DNA of 25,911 nucleotides from Christensenella sp. UBA5893 (GTDB lineage Bacteria > Bacillota > Clostridia > Christensenellales > UBA1242). The stretch spans positions 12,144 through 38,054 of the forward strand of contig DJER01000038.1 of the NCBI GenBank assembly GCA_002431905.1, in the 5' to 3' direction. The notes under the pieces are model-generated. The model was not told the origin of the DNA, did not search any database, and saw only the letters and a program-made list of their open reading frames with translations. Below, in pieces: positions 14,706 through 22,109 of this stretch (within the stretch, counting starts at the first letter, position 1; each line of letters begins with the position of its first letter). The translations under genes were made by a program, and so were the position numbers.

Positions 14706-16208
14706 ATGATAACATTAGTAATATTAGATGGTTTTGGAATAAATAAAAGTAAGTATGGCAATGCGATAAAGTTGCAGGGCACACCATATCTTGACAAATT
14801 AAAACATTTTCCACACACCGAACTGCTTGCAAGTGGCGAAGCGGTAGGGCTCTCTGCTGGGCAAATGGGCAACAGTGAAGTTGGACACTTAAACTTGGGG
14901 GCAGGTAGAATTGTTTATCAAGATTTGCCAAAAATTGATAATGAAATTGCAACTGGCAACTTTTTTAAGAATCCGGCATTAAACAAAACAATGGACAATT
15001 GTTTGGCACACAATTCAAGTTTGCATATTATGGGGCTTGTTAGTGACGGGGGTGTTCACAGTCACATAAACCATTTGTATGCACTTGTTGATATGGCAAA
15101 AAATAAGGGTATAGAAAATGTATATATACATTGTTTTATGGATGGAAGAGATACATTGCGAGATAGTGGTGTAAAGTTTATTGAACAATTAAAAGCCCAT
15201 ATACAAGGCAAAGCCGAGATAAAATCTCTTTGTGGAAGAGTTTATGCAATGGATAGGGAAAATCGTTGGGATAGAATTGAAAAGGCATATGATATGCTTA
15301 CACTTGGTCAAGCTGACAACTATTATCAAGACCCAATAACAGCACTTAATGACAGTTATAAAGGCGGAATATATGACGAATTTATTTTGCCAACAATAAT
15401 CGGCAAACCGGCGACAATTGATAGTTATGATTCGGTAATATTCTTTAATTACAGAACTGATAGAGCAAGAGAAATTACACAAGCATTAACTCAAAAGCCA
15501 TTTGACAAATTTGAAACGAAGCATTTAAACAATTTAACATATTGTTGTATGACAGAATATAATGCAGATTTTAAGGATGTACTCATTGCATATCCGCCTG
15601 AAAAAATTGAAGATAATTTGTCTGCAATAATCTCAAATGCGGGGCTGAAGCAATTTCACACAAGCGAAACAACAAAATATGCACATGTGACATTTTTCTT
15701 TAATGGTGGAATTGAAAAACCATATAAAAATGAAGATAGAAAACTTATTGAAAGTGAAAATGTACAAGATTTTAGTCAAACACCAAAAATGAAAGCATAT
15801 GAGATAACCGATGAAGTGATAAGAGCAATTGCATCGCAAAAATATGATTTTATTTTGGTAAATTTATCAAACCCAGATATGCTAGGACACACTGGAAATT
15901 TGGAAGCGACAAAGCAAACAATTCAAGTTGTGGACAAATGTGCATATGCAATTGCACTTGCTTGTTTAACTGCTGGTGGGTATTGCATAATAACGGCAGA
16001 CCATGGAAATTGTGAAGAAATGCTTGACAAAAAGGGGAATGTGCTCACAAGTCACACAACAAACCCAGTACCACTTTGGCTCATTAGTGAAAAATATAAA
16101 AATGTGAAACTTGCCAAAGGTAAACTTTGCAATGTTGCACCAACCATACTAAAAATTATGGGACTTGAAAATGATATACCAGCTGGTATGTCTACACCAC
16201 TATTTTAG
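14706..16208 (+). CDS. gpmI: 2,3-bisphosphoglycerate-independent phosphoglycerate mutase
   Basis: GpmI interconverts 3- and 2-phosphoglycerate in glycolysis using two Mn ions and a phosphoserine intermediate. The 500-residue length is normal. The N-terminus VILDGFG supplies the first metal-binding Asp, Ser57 in GNSEVGH is the phosphorylated nucleophile, and DGGVHSH, DGRD, NYRTDRAREIT and the C-terminal ADHGNCE (Asp432, His433) complete the alkaline-phosphatase-superfamily active site. The dependence on Mn and pH in spore formers is linked to spore dormancy in Bacillus. It stands alone rather than in a gap-pgk-tpi-eno cluster. There is no Shine-Dalgarno sequence, and a good promoter ends 6 bases before the ATG, so translation is probably from a leaderless mRNA. 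Repeat copy 2 follows and probably terminates it. Confidence 0.97.
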   Translation: MITLVILDGFGINKSKYGNAIKLQGTPYLDKLKHFPHTELLASGEAVGLSAGQMGNSEVGHLNLGAGRIVYQDLPKIDNEIATGNFFKNPALNKTMDNCLAHNSSLHIMGLVSDGGVHSHINHLYALVDMAKNKGIENVYIHCFMDGRDTLRDSGVKFIEQLKAHIQGKAEIKSLCGRVYAMDRENRWDRIEKAYDMLTLGQADNYYQDPITALNDSYKGGIYDEFILPTIIGKPATIDSYDSVIFFNYRTDRAREITQALTQKPFDKFETKHLNNLTYCCMTEYNADFKDVLIAYPPEKIEDNLSAIISNAGLKQFHTSETTKYAHVTFFFNGGIEKPYKNEDRKLIESENVQDFSQTPKMKAYEITDEVIRAIASQKYDFILVNLSNPDMLGHTGNLEATKQTIQVVDKCAYAIALACLTAGGYCIITADHGNCEEMLDKKGNVLTSHTTNPVPLWLISEKYKNVKLAKGKLCNVAPTILKIMGLENDIPAGMSTPLF

Positions 16209-16250
16209 ATTTTAGGCACAAAAAACGGCGATATACTTCGTTTACTACAT

Positions 16251-16299
16251 AAAAAATCTGACAGTCATTTGCGTTAGCAAACCCCTGCCAGATTTTTTT
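16251..16299. repeat. Structured repeat copy 2, terminator-like
   Basis: Outer stem AAAAATCTG / CAGATTTTT, A-C mismatch, CAG (16262-16264) / CTG (16285-16287), internal loop TCA/CCC, inner stem TTTGC/GCAAA with loop GTTA. It lies between the convergent gpmI and HTH-repressor genes. Compared with copy 1, one pair in the outer stem changed C-G to T-A and one in the inner stem G-C to C-G, each compensated on both sides. Confidence 0.85.
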
Positions 16300-16307
16300 G
16301 TAAGTAT

Positions 16308-16511
16308 TTAATCTTCAAGTCCAAGAAGATAATCTGTTGATACCTTAAAAAATTTTGCAAGTATAACTAATTGTTCACCTTTAATGTCATTTGTATTATT
16401 TTCCCATCTACAAATAGTTGCATTGCTGATTTGTAAACATTTGCTTAATTCAAAAATTGATAGCCCCTTTTCTGTTCTTAACTCTTTTAATCTTTCTCCA
16501 AATACTTTCAT
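16308..16511 (-). CDS. XRE-family HTH repressor
   Basis: A 67-residue single-domain regulator with a Cro/C1-type HTH: FGERLKELRTEKGLSIFELS, then the recognition-helix region ISNATICRWENN, then LVILAKFFKVSTDYLLG. It would bind DNA as a dimer. ATG 16511 is preferred over the in-frame GTG at 16526, which has no ribosome binding site. It is transcribed away from a second small HTH gene. The 120-base gap between them holds two copies of ATTACA-N4-TGTAAT, so it probably represses its own gene and the divergent promoter, like phage cI/cro or ICE regulators. There is no dimerisation or peptidase (LexA/ImmA-sensitive) domain, so any inducing signal must come from another factor. It could equally be a general small regulator; the operator assignment is inferred. 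Confidence 0.88.
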   Translation of the reverse strand: MKVFGERLKELRTEKGLSIFELSKCLQISNATICRWENNTNDIKGEQLVILAKFFKVSTDYLLGLED

Positions 16512-16543
16512 ATTATTTATTCTCACTTTTGCTTAATAATAAT

Positions 16544-16559
16544 ATTACAAAAGTGTAAT
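16544..16559. promoter_or_regulatory. Operator-like dyad 1, ATTACA-AAAG-TGTAAT
   Basis: Perfect 6-bp arms around a 4-bp centre. On the minus strand it covers a -10-like TGTAAT for the repressor gene, so it is suited to autoregulation. Its centre lies 28 bp from that of the second dyad. Confidence 0.75.
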
Positions 16560-16566
16560 AAAATTA

Positions 16567-16595
16567 TTGACATTACACATATGTAATGATATAAA
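16567..16595 (+). promoter_or_regulatory. Promoter of the plus-strand HTH gene
   Basis: TTGACA (16567-16572), 17 nt, TATAAA (16590-16595). Its spacer is almost entirely filled by the second operator dyad, so bound repressor should block it. Confidence 0.85.
16571..16588. promoter_or_regulatory. Operator-like dyad 2, CATTACA-CATA-TGTAATG
   Basis: A perfect 7-bp-arm version of the first dyad, lying between the -35 and -10 of the plus-strand promoter. The same ATTACA/TGTAAT half-sites and the same 4-bp centre length in both copies indicate one DNA-binding protein. Confidence 0.8.
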
Positions 16596-16631
16596 TAGAC
16601 TATGGAATAATAAAAGTATGGGAGTTATATT

Positions 16632-16838
16632 ATGCAATCAAAAAATGGTGTAAATGTAAATAAAATAATCAAATATATTAAGGATGAAAAATTAAGTAAA
16701 AAAGAATTTTGTAAAAGGTGTGAAATTTGCGTAGAAACACTAAACAAAATTTTAAGGAAGCAAACAAATGTTGGAATTATTGCAATATTTAAAATTGCGA
16801 AAATTATAAAAATTGATATTTGCCAATTATTTTGTTAA
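16632..16838 (+). CDS. Small HTH (Cro-like) regulator
   Basis: A 68-residue basic protein with a Cro/C1-type HTH: LSKKEFCKRCEICVETLNKILRK, then IIAIFKIAKIIKIDICQLF. It is smaller and more diverged than typical XRE proteins, and has four Cys. GGGAG (16620-16624) lies 7 bases before ATG. Its promoter contains operator dyad 2, and it diverges from the repressor gene, the arrangement of a cI/cro-type switch. The helicase gene starts 82 bases downstream on the same strand with no terminator between, so this promoter may also transcribe the helicase. It could act as an antirepressor, a Cro-like second repressor or an activator; the sequence does not decide. Confidence in coding is moderate to high because of the promoter, ribosome binding site and HTH pattern. 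Confidence 0.75.
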   Translation: MQSKNGVNVNKIIKYIKDEKLSKKEFCKRCEICVETLNKILRKQTNVGIIAIFKIAKIIKIDICQLFC

Positions 16839-16888
16839 AAATATGAAAATATTTCGATTTTAACCTTTATTTTTTTCAATATTTATGT

Positions 16889-16894
16889 TAATAT
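16889..16894 (+). promoter_or_regulatory. Possible internal -10 before the helicase gene
   Basis: TAATAT without a convincing -35. If used, transcription starts near 16901, directly at the AAAGGAAA ribosome binding site, and rules out the upstream ATG at 16885. Confidence 0.3.
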
Positions 16895-16920
16895 TTTTAG
16901 GCAAAGGAAAAATATTAAAA

Positions 16921-19900
16921 ATGAGCAAAATTTACAAATTTTACAAACAAAGATTGATTGAAATCAGTGGTAAGAACAGAAGCCTTTACACAAAAAGAGT
17001 AACAAACAAATTTAGTTACGATATCGGCAAAATTTTTGCAGGTGATGAAAAAATGACAAATTCACTTGTAGATTTTTTGTGGTCAGGCAAAAAACTCTCT
17101 TTTGAAGTCATTGGGAAAAGTGACAAAGATTTAATCTATAAAAATCTTAATGTTGAAGACAAGTTGAATAGATACAAAACAACTTATCAAGACGAAAATG
17201 GAGAAGAAAAAACTGACTATCTTAAAATTGAAAGGGCAAAGAAACAAGAATTAAAAAGAATGATGATTCATGAAACAAATTGCTTAAAACAATTAAAAAG
17301 AGAGATTGAAGAATTTGAAAGAGAAACAGGAAGATACGAACTTTATGTTGGGTATCCTTTTGTTGAGGGGTACATTGGCAAAGATTTAATGGTAAGAGCC
17401 CCACTTGTTATGTTTCCTGTTAGCATAAATATAGAAAACGAAACAACAGCAAGCATTGAACTTTTAAGCAATGAAACAATCAAGTTTAACAAAGTGCTTT
17501 TGTTTGCCTATGCAACAGCAAGAAAATTAAACATTGACGAAATGGAAACTGATTTTGACGACCTTAAATCAAACGGTTTTAAAAATGTTCAAGATGTTAT
17601 TGACTATTTGGAAAAATTTGATATTCATATCACAAACAATACATCAACATCTTTTGTACCTTTTGTTCAAGATAAAGACCCAAAGCAAGGTGGACTTGAA
17701 GTTTTTAACTATTGCGTTTTGGGGAGATTTCCTTTAACAAACAGTATATATAATGACTATGAAGTTTTGGAGAAAAAGCAATTGACAACATCGGCAATTG
17801 ATGAGTTATTGCTTGCCAAAACTGCAAAGAAAAATAAAAAAATAAGTCAAGATATGTTCCCAATAAGCAACCTTGACTATGCACAAACTGAAACAATAAA
17901 AAATCTTAATGTCAACTCAAATATGGTTATATATGGACCACCGGGAACAGGTAAGAGCCAAACCATTGTAAATGTGATAACCGATGCACTTACAAAAGGT
18001 AAAAAGGTTTTGGTTGTAAGCCAAAAGAAAGCTGCTCTTGATGTTGTATATAACAGACTTGCCACCCTAAATCAAAAAGCAATGCTTATTGCTGATAGTG
18101 ACAAGGCGAAAGCGGAATTTTATCAAAAAGCAAAACTTGAGCATGAGAACATTATGCAAATTGAAGAGATAGCATCTCTTGACAAATACCATACTTTGCA
18201 ACAACAAATTGAAACCGAAATTGGTGAACTTGAAAGTATGAATGATGTTTTGTTTGCACAAAGAGAATATGGACTAACTTTGCAACAAATGTATGCAAAT
18301 AGTGAAATTATTGGAAAGAATAGCAAAGATTATTCTGTGTTCCAAAATATGCAACAAAATGAAGAACTTATGAATATGGATTTTGCAACAATAAGCGAAG
18401 CCCAAAGACTAATCAAAGACAAGAAAAAAGACAATTTGTATTTTAAGTTCCTAGAGAAAAAACAAATCAATCCACTCATTGACTATATTAAAAGTGAAAT
18501 AGATATTCACACATTAAGCCAAGCACAAAACTTAATTAAGAGCGTTATATCTTCGAAATTTATTCCTTTTGATATGACAAAAAGACCATACGCAAGAGAT
18601 TTGCTTTCATACTATCTTGAACATAATGAAAGTGAAGATATCGACTATGCACCACTAACAAAATATATCGCATCAACAAGATATCCAAAACTCTATGCAC
18701 AACTTAATGCAAGTCATGTGCTTTTGCCAATGTATCCATTCATAAAGAGCAAGACAAATAAAATTGAAAAAGAAATTGAAAGTACTTTTGACGAAACATT
18801 AAAAGACCTTAAAGAATATATTCAAGGATACGATGTGTTAAAAAAAGTACTTGAACCAAAAGGTTATTTATTAACTCTTGACAACATTGTTAGTGGAAAT
18901 ACAATGTATCTAAAAATGCTTGCAAATGCACTTGACGAATATGTTGAAATAAGAGATATAAATGTTTGCTTGGAAGAATTGACCGACCAAGAGAAAGCAA
19001 TATTAAAGTTTGCATATAAAAATAGTGATAATTATAAAAACTTTAAATATATTGTAGACAAAATTGTTATTTTTAGAACATATAATGAAGTTATAAAACA
19101 AGAAGATTTACATAAAGAAGATTTGTCAAAATTATCAGATTTTTCTAATATCAGAAACAGAATTTTAAGTCTAAAACAAGAGCAACTTGAACTTGACAAA
19201 CGTTTGTGTTACGAAAAGAATGCAAATGAATATAAAGAGTTCTTTATGGGGAACCAAGAAACAAGCAAGAATTTCTTGTATCAAATTTCAAAACAACAAA
19301 ACTTGTGGCCAATAAGAAAATGTATGCAAGTTTATAAAGATTATTTGTTAAAACTTTTCCCATGCTTCTTGCTTAGTCCAGAAATTGCCAGCCAAATTTT
19401 GCCATTAGAAAAAGAAATGTTTGATTATGTTGTTTTTGATGAAGCATCACAAGTGTTTATTGAAAATACCTTGCCATGCATCTATCGTGGAAAACACATT
19501 GTTGTTGCAGGCGATAGCAAACAATTAAGACCAACTGCAACTTTCCTAAAAAGATATATGGGAAATGATGACTTGGAAGATATGGACTATTCAACACAAG
19601 CTGCTTTGGAAGTTGAAAGTTTGTTGGACCTTGCAACAAGCAGATATTTTAGTAGCAACCTTACATATCACTATCGTAGTAGAAGTGAAGCACTTATCAA
19701 CTTCTCAAACTATGCATTCTATTCAAAGAAATTGCAAATTGCACCAGATGTTACAAAAAACAACAAAGAACTTCCAATTGAAAGAATCAAAGTTGAAGGA
19801 AAGTGGATTAGTACAAAAAATGAACTTGAAGCAAAAACTGTTGCCGAACTTTTGTGTAAATTGTTAAAAGACAAAAAGAGAACAGAAAGCATTGGAATAA

Positions 19901-20706
19901 TCACATTTAACCTTGAACAAGAAAATGCAATTGAAGATGAAATTGATAAACTTGCATCAAAAGACCTTGAATTCCATAATGCACTTTTGATGGAACAAAA
20001 CAGAAAGGAAGATGGCGAAGATATCAGTTTGTTTGTAAAGAACCTTGAAAACGTGCAAGGTGATGAAAGAGATATAATTATATTCTCAACCGGTTATGCA
20101 AAAAATGAATATGGCAAAGTTGTTGCAAGATTTGGTTCACTTTCAAATGAAGGTGGTGAAAATAGGCTTAACGTTGCAATAACAAGAGCAAAGCAAAAAA
20201 TATATGTTGTAACAAGCATAGAACCAGAAGAACTAAATGTTGCAGGTTCAAAAAATGTTGGGCCAAAACTCTTTAAGGAATATTTAAGGTATGTTCGTGC
20301 TGTTTCAAATAATAATAAGATAGAAACAAAAATAATTTTAGATAACTTGCTTCCAGAAAAGCAATTACCATCTGTGGACCTTAATGGAAAAATGGTTGCC
20401 GAACTTGAACAAATGCTCAAAGACGAAGGTTATACTGTTGAAAGAAATATAGGTAATGCGGACTACAAACTCCCACTTGCAATATATAACAAGAAAAAGG
20501 ACAAATATATACTTGGTATTGAGTTTGACTATTCAGTATTTGACAGTAGCTCAAGTATTTTGGAAAGGGATGTATATCATCCAGCATTTATGCAAAGCCG
20601 TGGTTGGAATATATATAGAGTTTGGAGCAGAGATTGGTGGCTCAGCAAAACAAAAGTTGTTAATGCTTTAAAAAAGAAAATCGCAAAAATAGAAAAGTTG
20701 GGTTAA
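16921..20706 (+). CDS. SF1 (Upf1/DNA2-like) helicase with C-terminal endonuclease-like domain
   Basis: A 1261-residue protein. The N-terminus (RLIEISGKNRSLYTKR) resembles DUF4011, which precedes many bacterial SF1 helicases. The helicase core is split: Walker A GPPGTGKS at 339-346, Walker B FDEASQ with Asp840/Glu841, motif III AGDSKQLRPT, motif IV region YHYRSRSE, motif V VQGDERDIIIFS and motif VI LNVAITRAKQK. A roughly 400-residue coiled-coil-prone insert separates motif Ia from Walker B. The C-terminal 90 residues match the MTES_1575/Vsr-like restriction-endonuclease fold: LGIEFD (Glu1201, Asp1203), then RGWNIYRVWSRDWW. The usual catalytic Asp of the preceding 'DLAV' strand appears replaced by Pro1185 (LPLAI). 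ATG 16921 is chosen over 16885, because AAAGGA precedes it and a -10 overlaps 16885. Helicase-nuclease proteins of this type are common in anti-phage loci; a housekeeping repair role is possible. Confidence 0.85.
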   Translation: MSKIYKFYKQRLIEISGKNRSLYTKRVTNKFSYDIGKIFAGDEKMTNSLVDFLWSGKKLSFEVIGKSDKDLIYKNLNVEDKLNRYKTTYQDENGEEKTDYLKIERAKKQELKRMMIHETNCLKQLKREIEEFERETGRYELYVGYPFVEGYIGKDLMVRAPLVMFPVSINIENETTASIELLSNETIKFNKVLLFAYATARKLNIDEMETDFDDLKSNGFKNVQDVIDYLEKFDIHITNNTSTSFVPFVQDKDPKQGGLEVFNYCVLGRFPLTNSIYNDYEVLEKKQLTTSAIDELLLAKTAKKNKKISQDMFPISNLDYAQTETIKNLNVNSNMVIYGPPGTGKSQTIVNVITDALTKGKKVLVVSQKKAALDVVYNRLATLNQKAMLIADSDKAKAEFYQKAKLEHENIMQIEEIASLDKYHTLQQQIETEIGELESMNDVLFAQREYGLTLQQMYANSEIIGKNSKDYSVFQNMQQNEELMNMDFATISEAQRLIKDKKKDNLYFKFLEKKQINPLIDYIKSEIDIHTLSQAQNLIKSVISSKFIPFDMTKRPYARDLLSYYLEHNESEDIDYAPLTKYIASTRYPKLYAQLNASHVLLPMYPFIKSKTNKIEKEIESTFDETLKDLKEYIQGYDVLKKVLEPKGYLLTLDNIVSGNTMYLKMLANALDEYVEIRDINVCLEELTDQEKAILKFAYKNSDNYKNFKYIVDKIVIFRTYNEVIKQEDLHKEDLSKLSDFSNIRNRILSLKQEQLELDKRLCYEKNANEYKEFFMGNQETSKNFLYQISKQQNLWPIRKCMQVYKDYLLKLFPCFLLSPEIASQILPLEKEMFDYVVFDEASQVFIENTLPCIYRGKHIVVAGDSKQLRPTATFLKRYMGNDDLEDMDYSTQAALEVESLLDLATSRYFSSNLTYHYRSRSEALINFSNYAFYSKKLQIAPDVTKNNKELPIERIKVEGKWISTKNELEAKTVAELLCKLLKDKKRTESIGIITFNLEQENAIEDEIDKLASKDLEFHNALLMEQNRKEDGEDISLFVKNLENVQGDERDIIIFSTGYAKNEYGKVVARFGSLSNEGGENRLNVAITRAKQKIYVVTSIEPEELNVAGSKNVGPKLFKEYLRYVRAVSNNNKIETKIILDNLLPEKQLPSVDLNGKMVAELEQMLKDEGYTVERNIGNADYKLPLAIYNKKKDKYILGIEFDYSVFDSSSSILERDVYHPAFMQSRGWNIYRVWSRDWWLSKTKVVNALKKKIAKIEKLG

Positions 20707-20718
20707 AATCTCTTGTTA

Positions 20719-20747
20719 TTGAAATTATTTAAAAAAAATGATACAAT
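20719..20747 (+). promoter_or_regulatory. Promoter of the first metzincin-like gene
   Basis: TTGAAA (20719-20724), 17 nt, TACAAT (20742-20747), with an extended -10 TG at 20739-20740. It covers the upstream ATG at 20738, excluding it as a start, and shows that the peptidase gene is a separate unit from the helicase. Confidence 0.8.
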
Positions 20748-20764
20748 ACAAAGAAGGAATAATT

Positions 20765-21508
20765 ATGATTAAAAAAAGATTTGGTGGCTTATTTGTTGCA
20801 GTGTCATTTATTCTTGGCGTGCCTGCCGGAATGATTGGGGCAATCGCAGTAAAGACTGCAATAAATAACAATACAAAAAAAATTGAAAGAGAAAAATATA
20901 AGGATGTTTTGCCATTTTTAATGGAAACGGAGAATGGTGTCCCACTAAAAGCAAAGGTAAAAGACCAAATAGTTGTTAATGTTAATATGACAGGCGAAGA
21001 AAGAAAGCAAGCAATAAAAGCAATAAATGACCTTGATAGTATTAGTAATACACTAAATTATAAAATTCTTGACACAGATAATAGTTCAATATATGCTGAT
21101 ATAAACATATCAGTTGATAAGAATTTGCAAGAAGCAAAAGAAGCTTTTGGAAACACAAATTTCACTTACAAAAAAGACACTGGTTATCTAATATATCCAC
21201 TAAACATCACAATTGATGATAGTATCGTAAATTACTATAGTTCAAACGGAGTAAGTTTGGTTGATTATGTCGTAAAGCACGAAATGATGCATACCCTTGG
21301 ATTTAAAGATATGTATGACGAACAATATCTCAACAAAACGATTATGTGGCATTCCGTTGACAATGGTCTAGAATTAGATGATTTTTCTGAACTTGACAAA
21401 AATAATATAAAATCAATGTATGACAATGATTATATTTCTGTAGCAAGACCGGAAAATATGAAAATTGAATGCAAAGTGAAACAAAAAGAAGATGAACTTT
21501 CTATGTAA
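20765..21508 (+). CDS. Membrane-anchored metzincin-like zinc metallopeptidase, paralogue 1
   Basis: A 247-residue protein with an N-terminal transmembrane anchor (about 8-32, after MIKKR) and an extracytoplasmic catalytic domain. The zinc motif HEMMHTLGFKD has ligands His172, His176 and Asp182, with Glu173 as the general base. It is followed by NKTIMWH, in which Met194 would be the Met-turn. HExxHxxGxxD with a Met-turn is the metzincin plan with Asp as third ligand, as in snapalysin (M7), rather than His as in matrixins. No propeptide cysteine switch is visible. ATG 20765 has AAGGA 6 bases upstream; 20738 lies in the -10. A second paralogue lies at 22110-22934. Substrate is unknown. The short protein encoded between them on the other strand is a possible partner by location only. 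Confidence 0.8.
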   Translation: MIKKRFGGLFVAVSFILGVPAGMIGAIAVKTAINNNTKKIEREKYKDVLPFLMETENGVPLKAKVKDQIVVNVNMTGEERKQAIKAINDLDSISNTLNYKILDTDNSSIYADINISVDKNLQEAKEAFGNTNFTYKKDTGYLIYPLNITIDDSIVNYYSSNGVSLVDYVVKHEMMHTLGFKDMYDEQYLNKTIMWHSVDNGLELDDFSELDKNNIKSMYDNDYISVARPENMKIECKVKQKEDELSM

Positions 21509-21510
21509 TA

Positions 21511-21545
21511 AAAAAACAAATCTCATTTTTTGAGATTTGTTTTTT
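21511..21545. terminator. Bidirectional terminator
   Basis: A perfect 15-bp stem (21511-21525 with 21531-21545) with a TTTTT loop and A/T-rich flanks, between the convergent peptidase 1 gene and the minus-strand exported protein gene. Confidence 0.9.
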
Positions 21546-21562
21546 GTTTGTAATATTTTCTT

Positions 21563-21997
21563 TTATCTTCTTTTCTTTTTTCTAAACATCGTAAGAAGTG
21601 ACACAAGTGCAAGCACACCATAAGCACAAGTGAATATAATTCCTGCAACACTTGTTAAAGTCACTTCGGTTGAACCATCTTTGTCACTTATTGTGAACAA
21701 GTTTTTCATTGAGGCAAGTTCAACACCGTCTTTTATATCAAAGTTTGCATCATTTGATATGTAAATTTTCCCGTCTGCAATTTTGTAGTAAGTTTTGCGG
21801 TCTGAACCTTTGTTTGTTAAACTTGCAAATTGATAATCAATTGTTCCGTCAATATGGAAGGATACGGAATATTCAACTTTTACTCCAGAAACAACTTCAG
21901 TTGAGCCGTTATAACTTCCAACAGGGTATGCAAAGCAAGGGAAAGCAAAGGTTAAAACAATCATTGCAACACTTGCCAAAAAGATTAAATACTTCAT
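21563..21997 (-). CDS. Exported protein with C-terminal membrane anchor, unknown
   Basis: A 144-residue protein with a cleavable signal peptide (about 1-23, ending CFA before YPVG), a beta-rich external domain (about 25-112) and a C-terminal transmembrane helix (about 116-137) followed by a basic stop-transfer tail FRKKKRR. It is therefore type I: external domain outside, anchor at the C-terminus. There is no LPXTG motif. The alternating pattern (YSVSFHIDGTIDYQF, YYKIADGKIYIS) resembles small lipocalin-like or heat-shock-HslJ-like beta sheets; no family is claimed. AGGAG precedes ATG by 7 bases and the promoter is at 22018-22046. It sits between two metzincin-like peptidase genes, on the opposite strand, and its promoter is back to back with that of peptidase 2. 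It could be a substrate or inhibitor; this is conjecture. Confidence 0.7.
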   Translation of the reverse strand: MKYLIFLASVAMIVLTFAFPCFAYPVGSYNGSTEVVSGVKVEYSVSFHIDGTIDYQFASLTNKGSDRKTYYKIADGKIYISNDANFDIKDGVELASMKNLFTISDKDGSTEVTLTSVAGIIFTCAYGVLALVSLLTMFRKKKRR

Positions 21998-22017
21998 AAT
22001 TTTCTCCTATTAATTGT

Positions 22018-22046
22018 TATATAACACAAAACTTTAATTTTGTCAA
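22018..22046 (-). promoter_or_regulatory. Promoter of the exported-protein gene
   Basis: On the minus strand TTGACA (22046-22041), 17 nt, TATATA (22023-22018), followed by AGGAG just before the ATG. Confidence 0.75.
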
Positions 22047-22060
22047 ATTAGCGTATATTA

Positions 22061-22089
22061 TTGAAATTTGGCAAGGCATATGTTATACT
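22061..22089 (+). promoter_or_regulatory. Promoter of the second metzincin-like gene
   Basis: TTGAAA (22061-22066), 17 nt, TATACT (22084-22089). Its -35 is only 15 bp from the -35 of the divergent promoter, so the two could share a regulator. Confidence 0.75.
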
Positions 22090-22109
22090 AAAAATGATAG
22101 GGGAAGTTT

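Noticed and set aside
16308..16838. Prophage immunity region
   Set aside because: The two regulators and operators look phage-like, but no integrase, excisionase, replication or structural phage gene is present nearby.
16885..16920. ATG extending the helicase by 12 residues
   Set aside because: A -10-like TAATAT overlaps it, no ribosome binding site precedes it, and AAAGGA serves ATG 16921.
20738..20764. ATG extending metzincin-like protein 1 by 9 residues
   Set aside because: It falls inside the promoter (-10 at 20742-20747); AAGGA serves ATG 20765.
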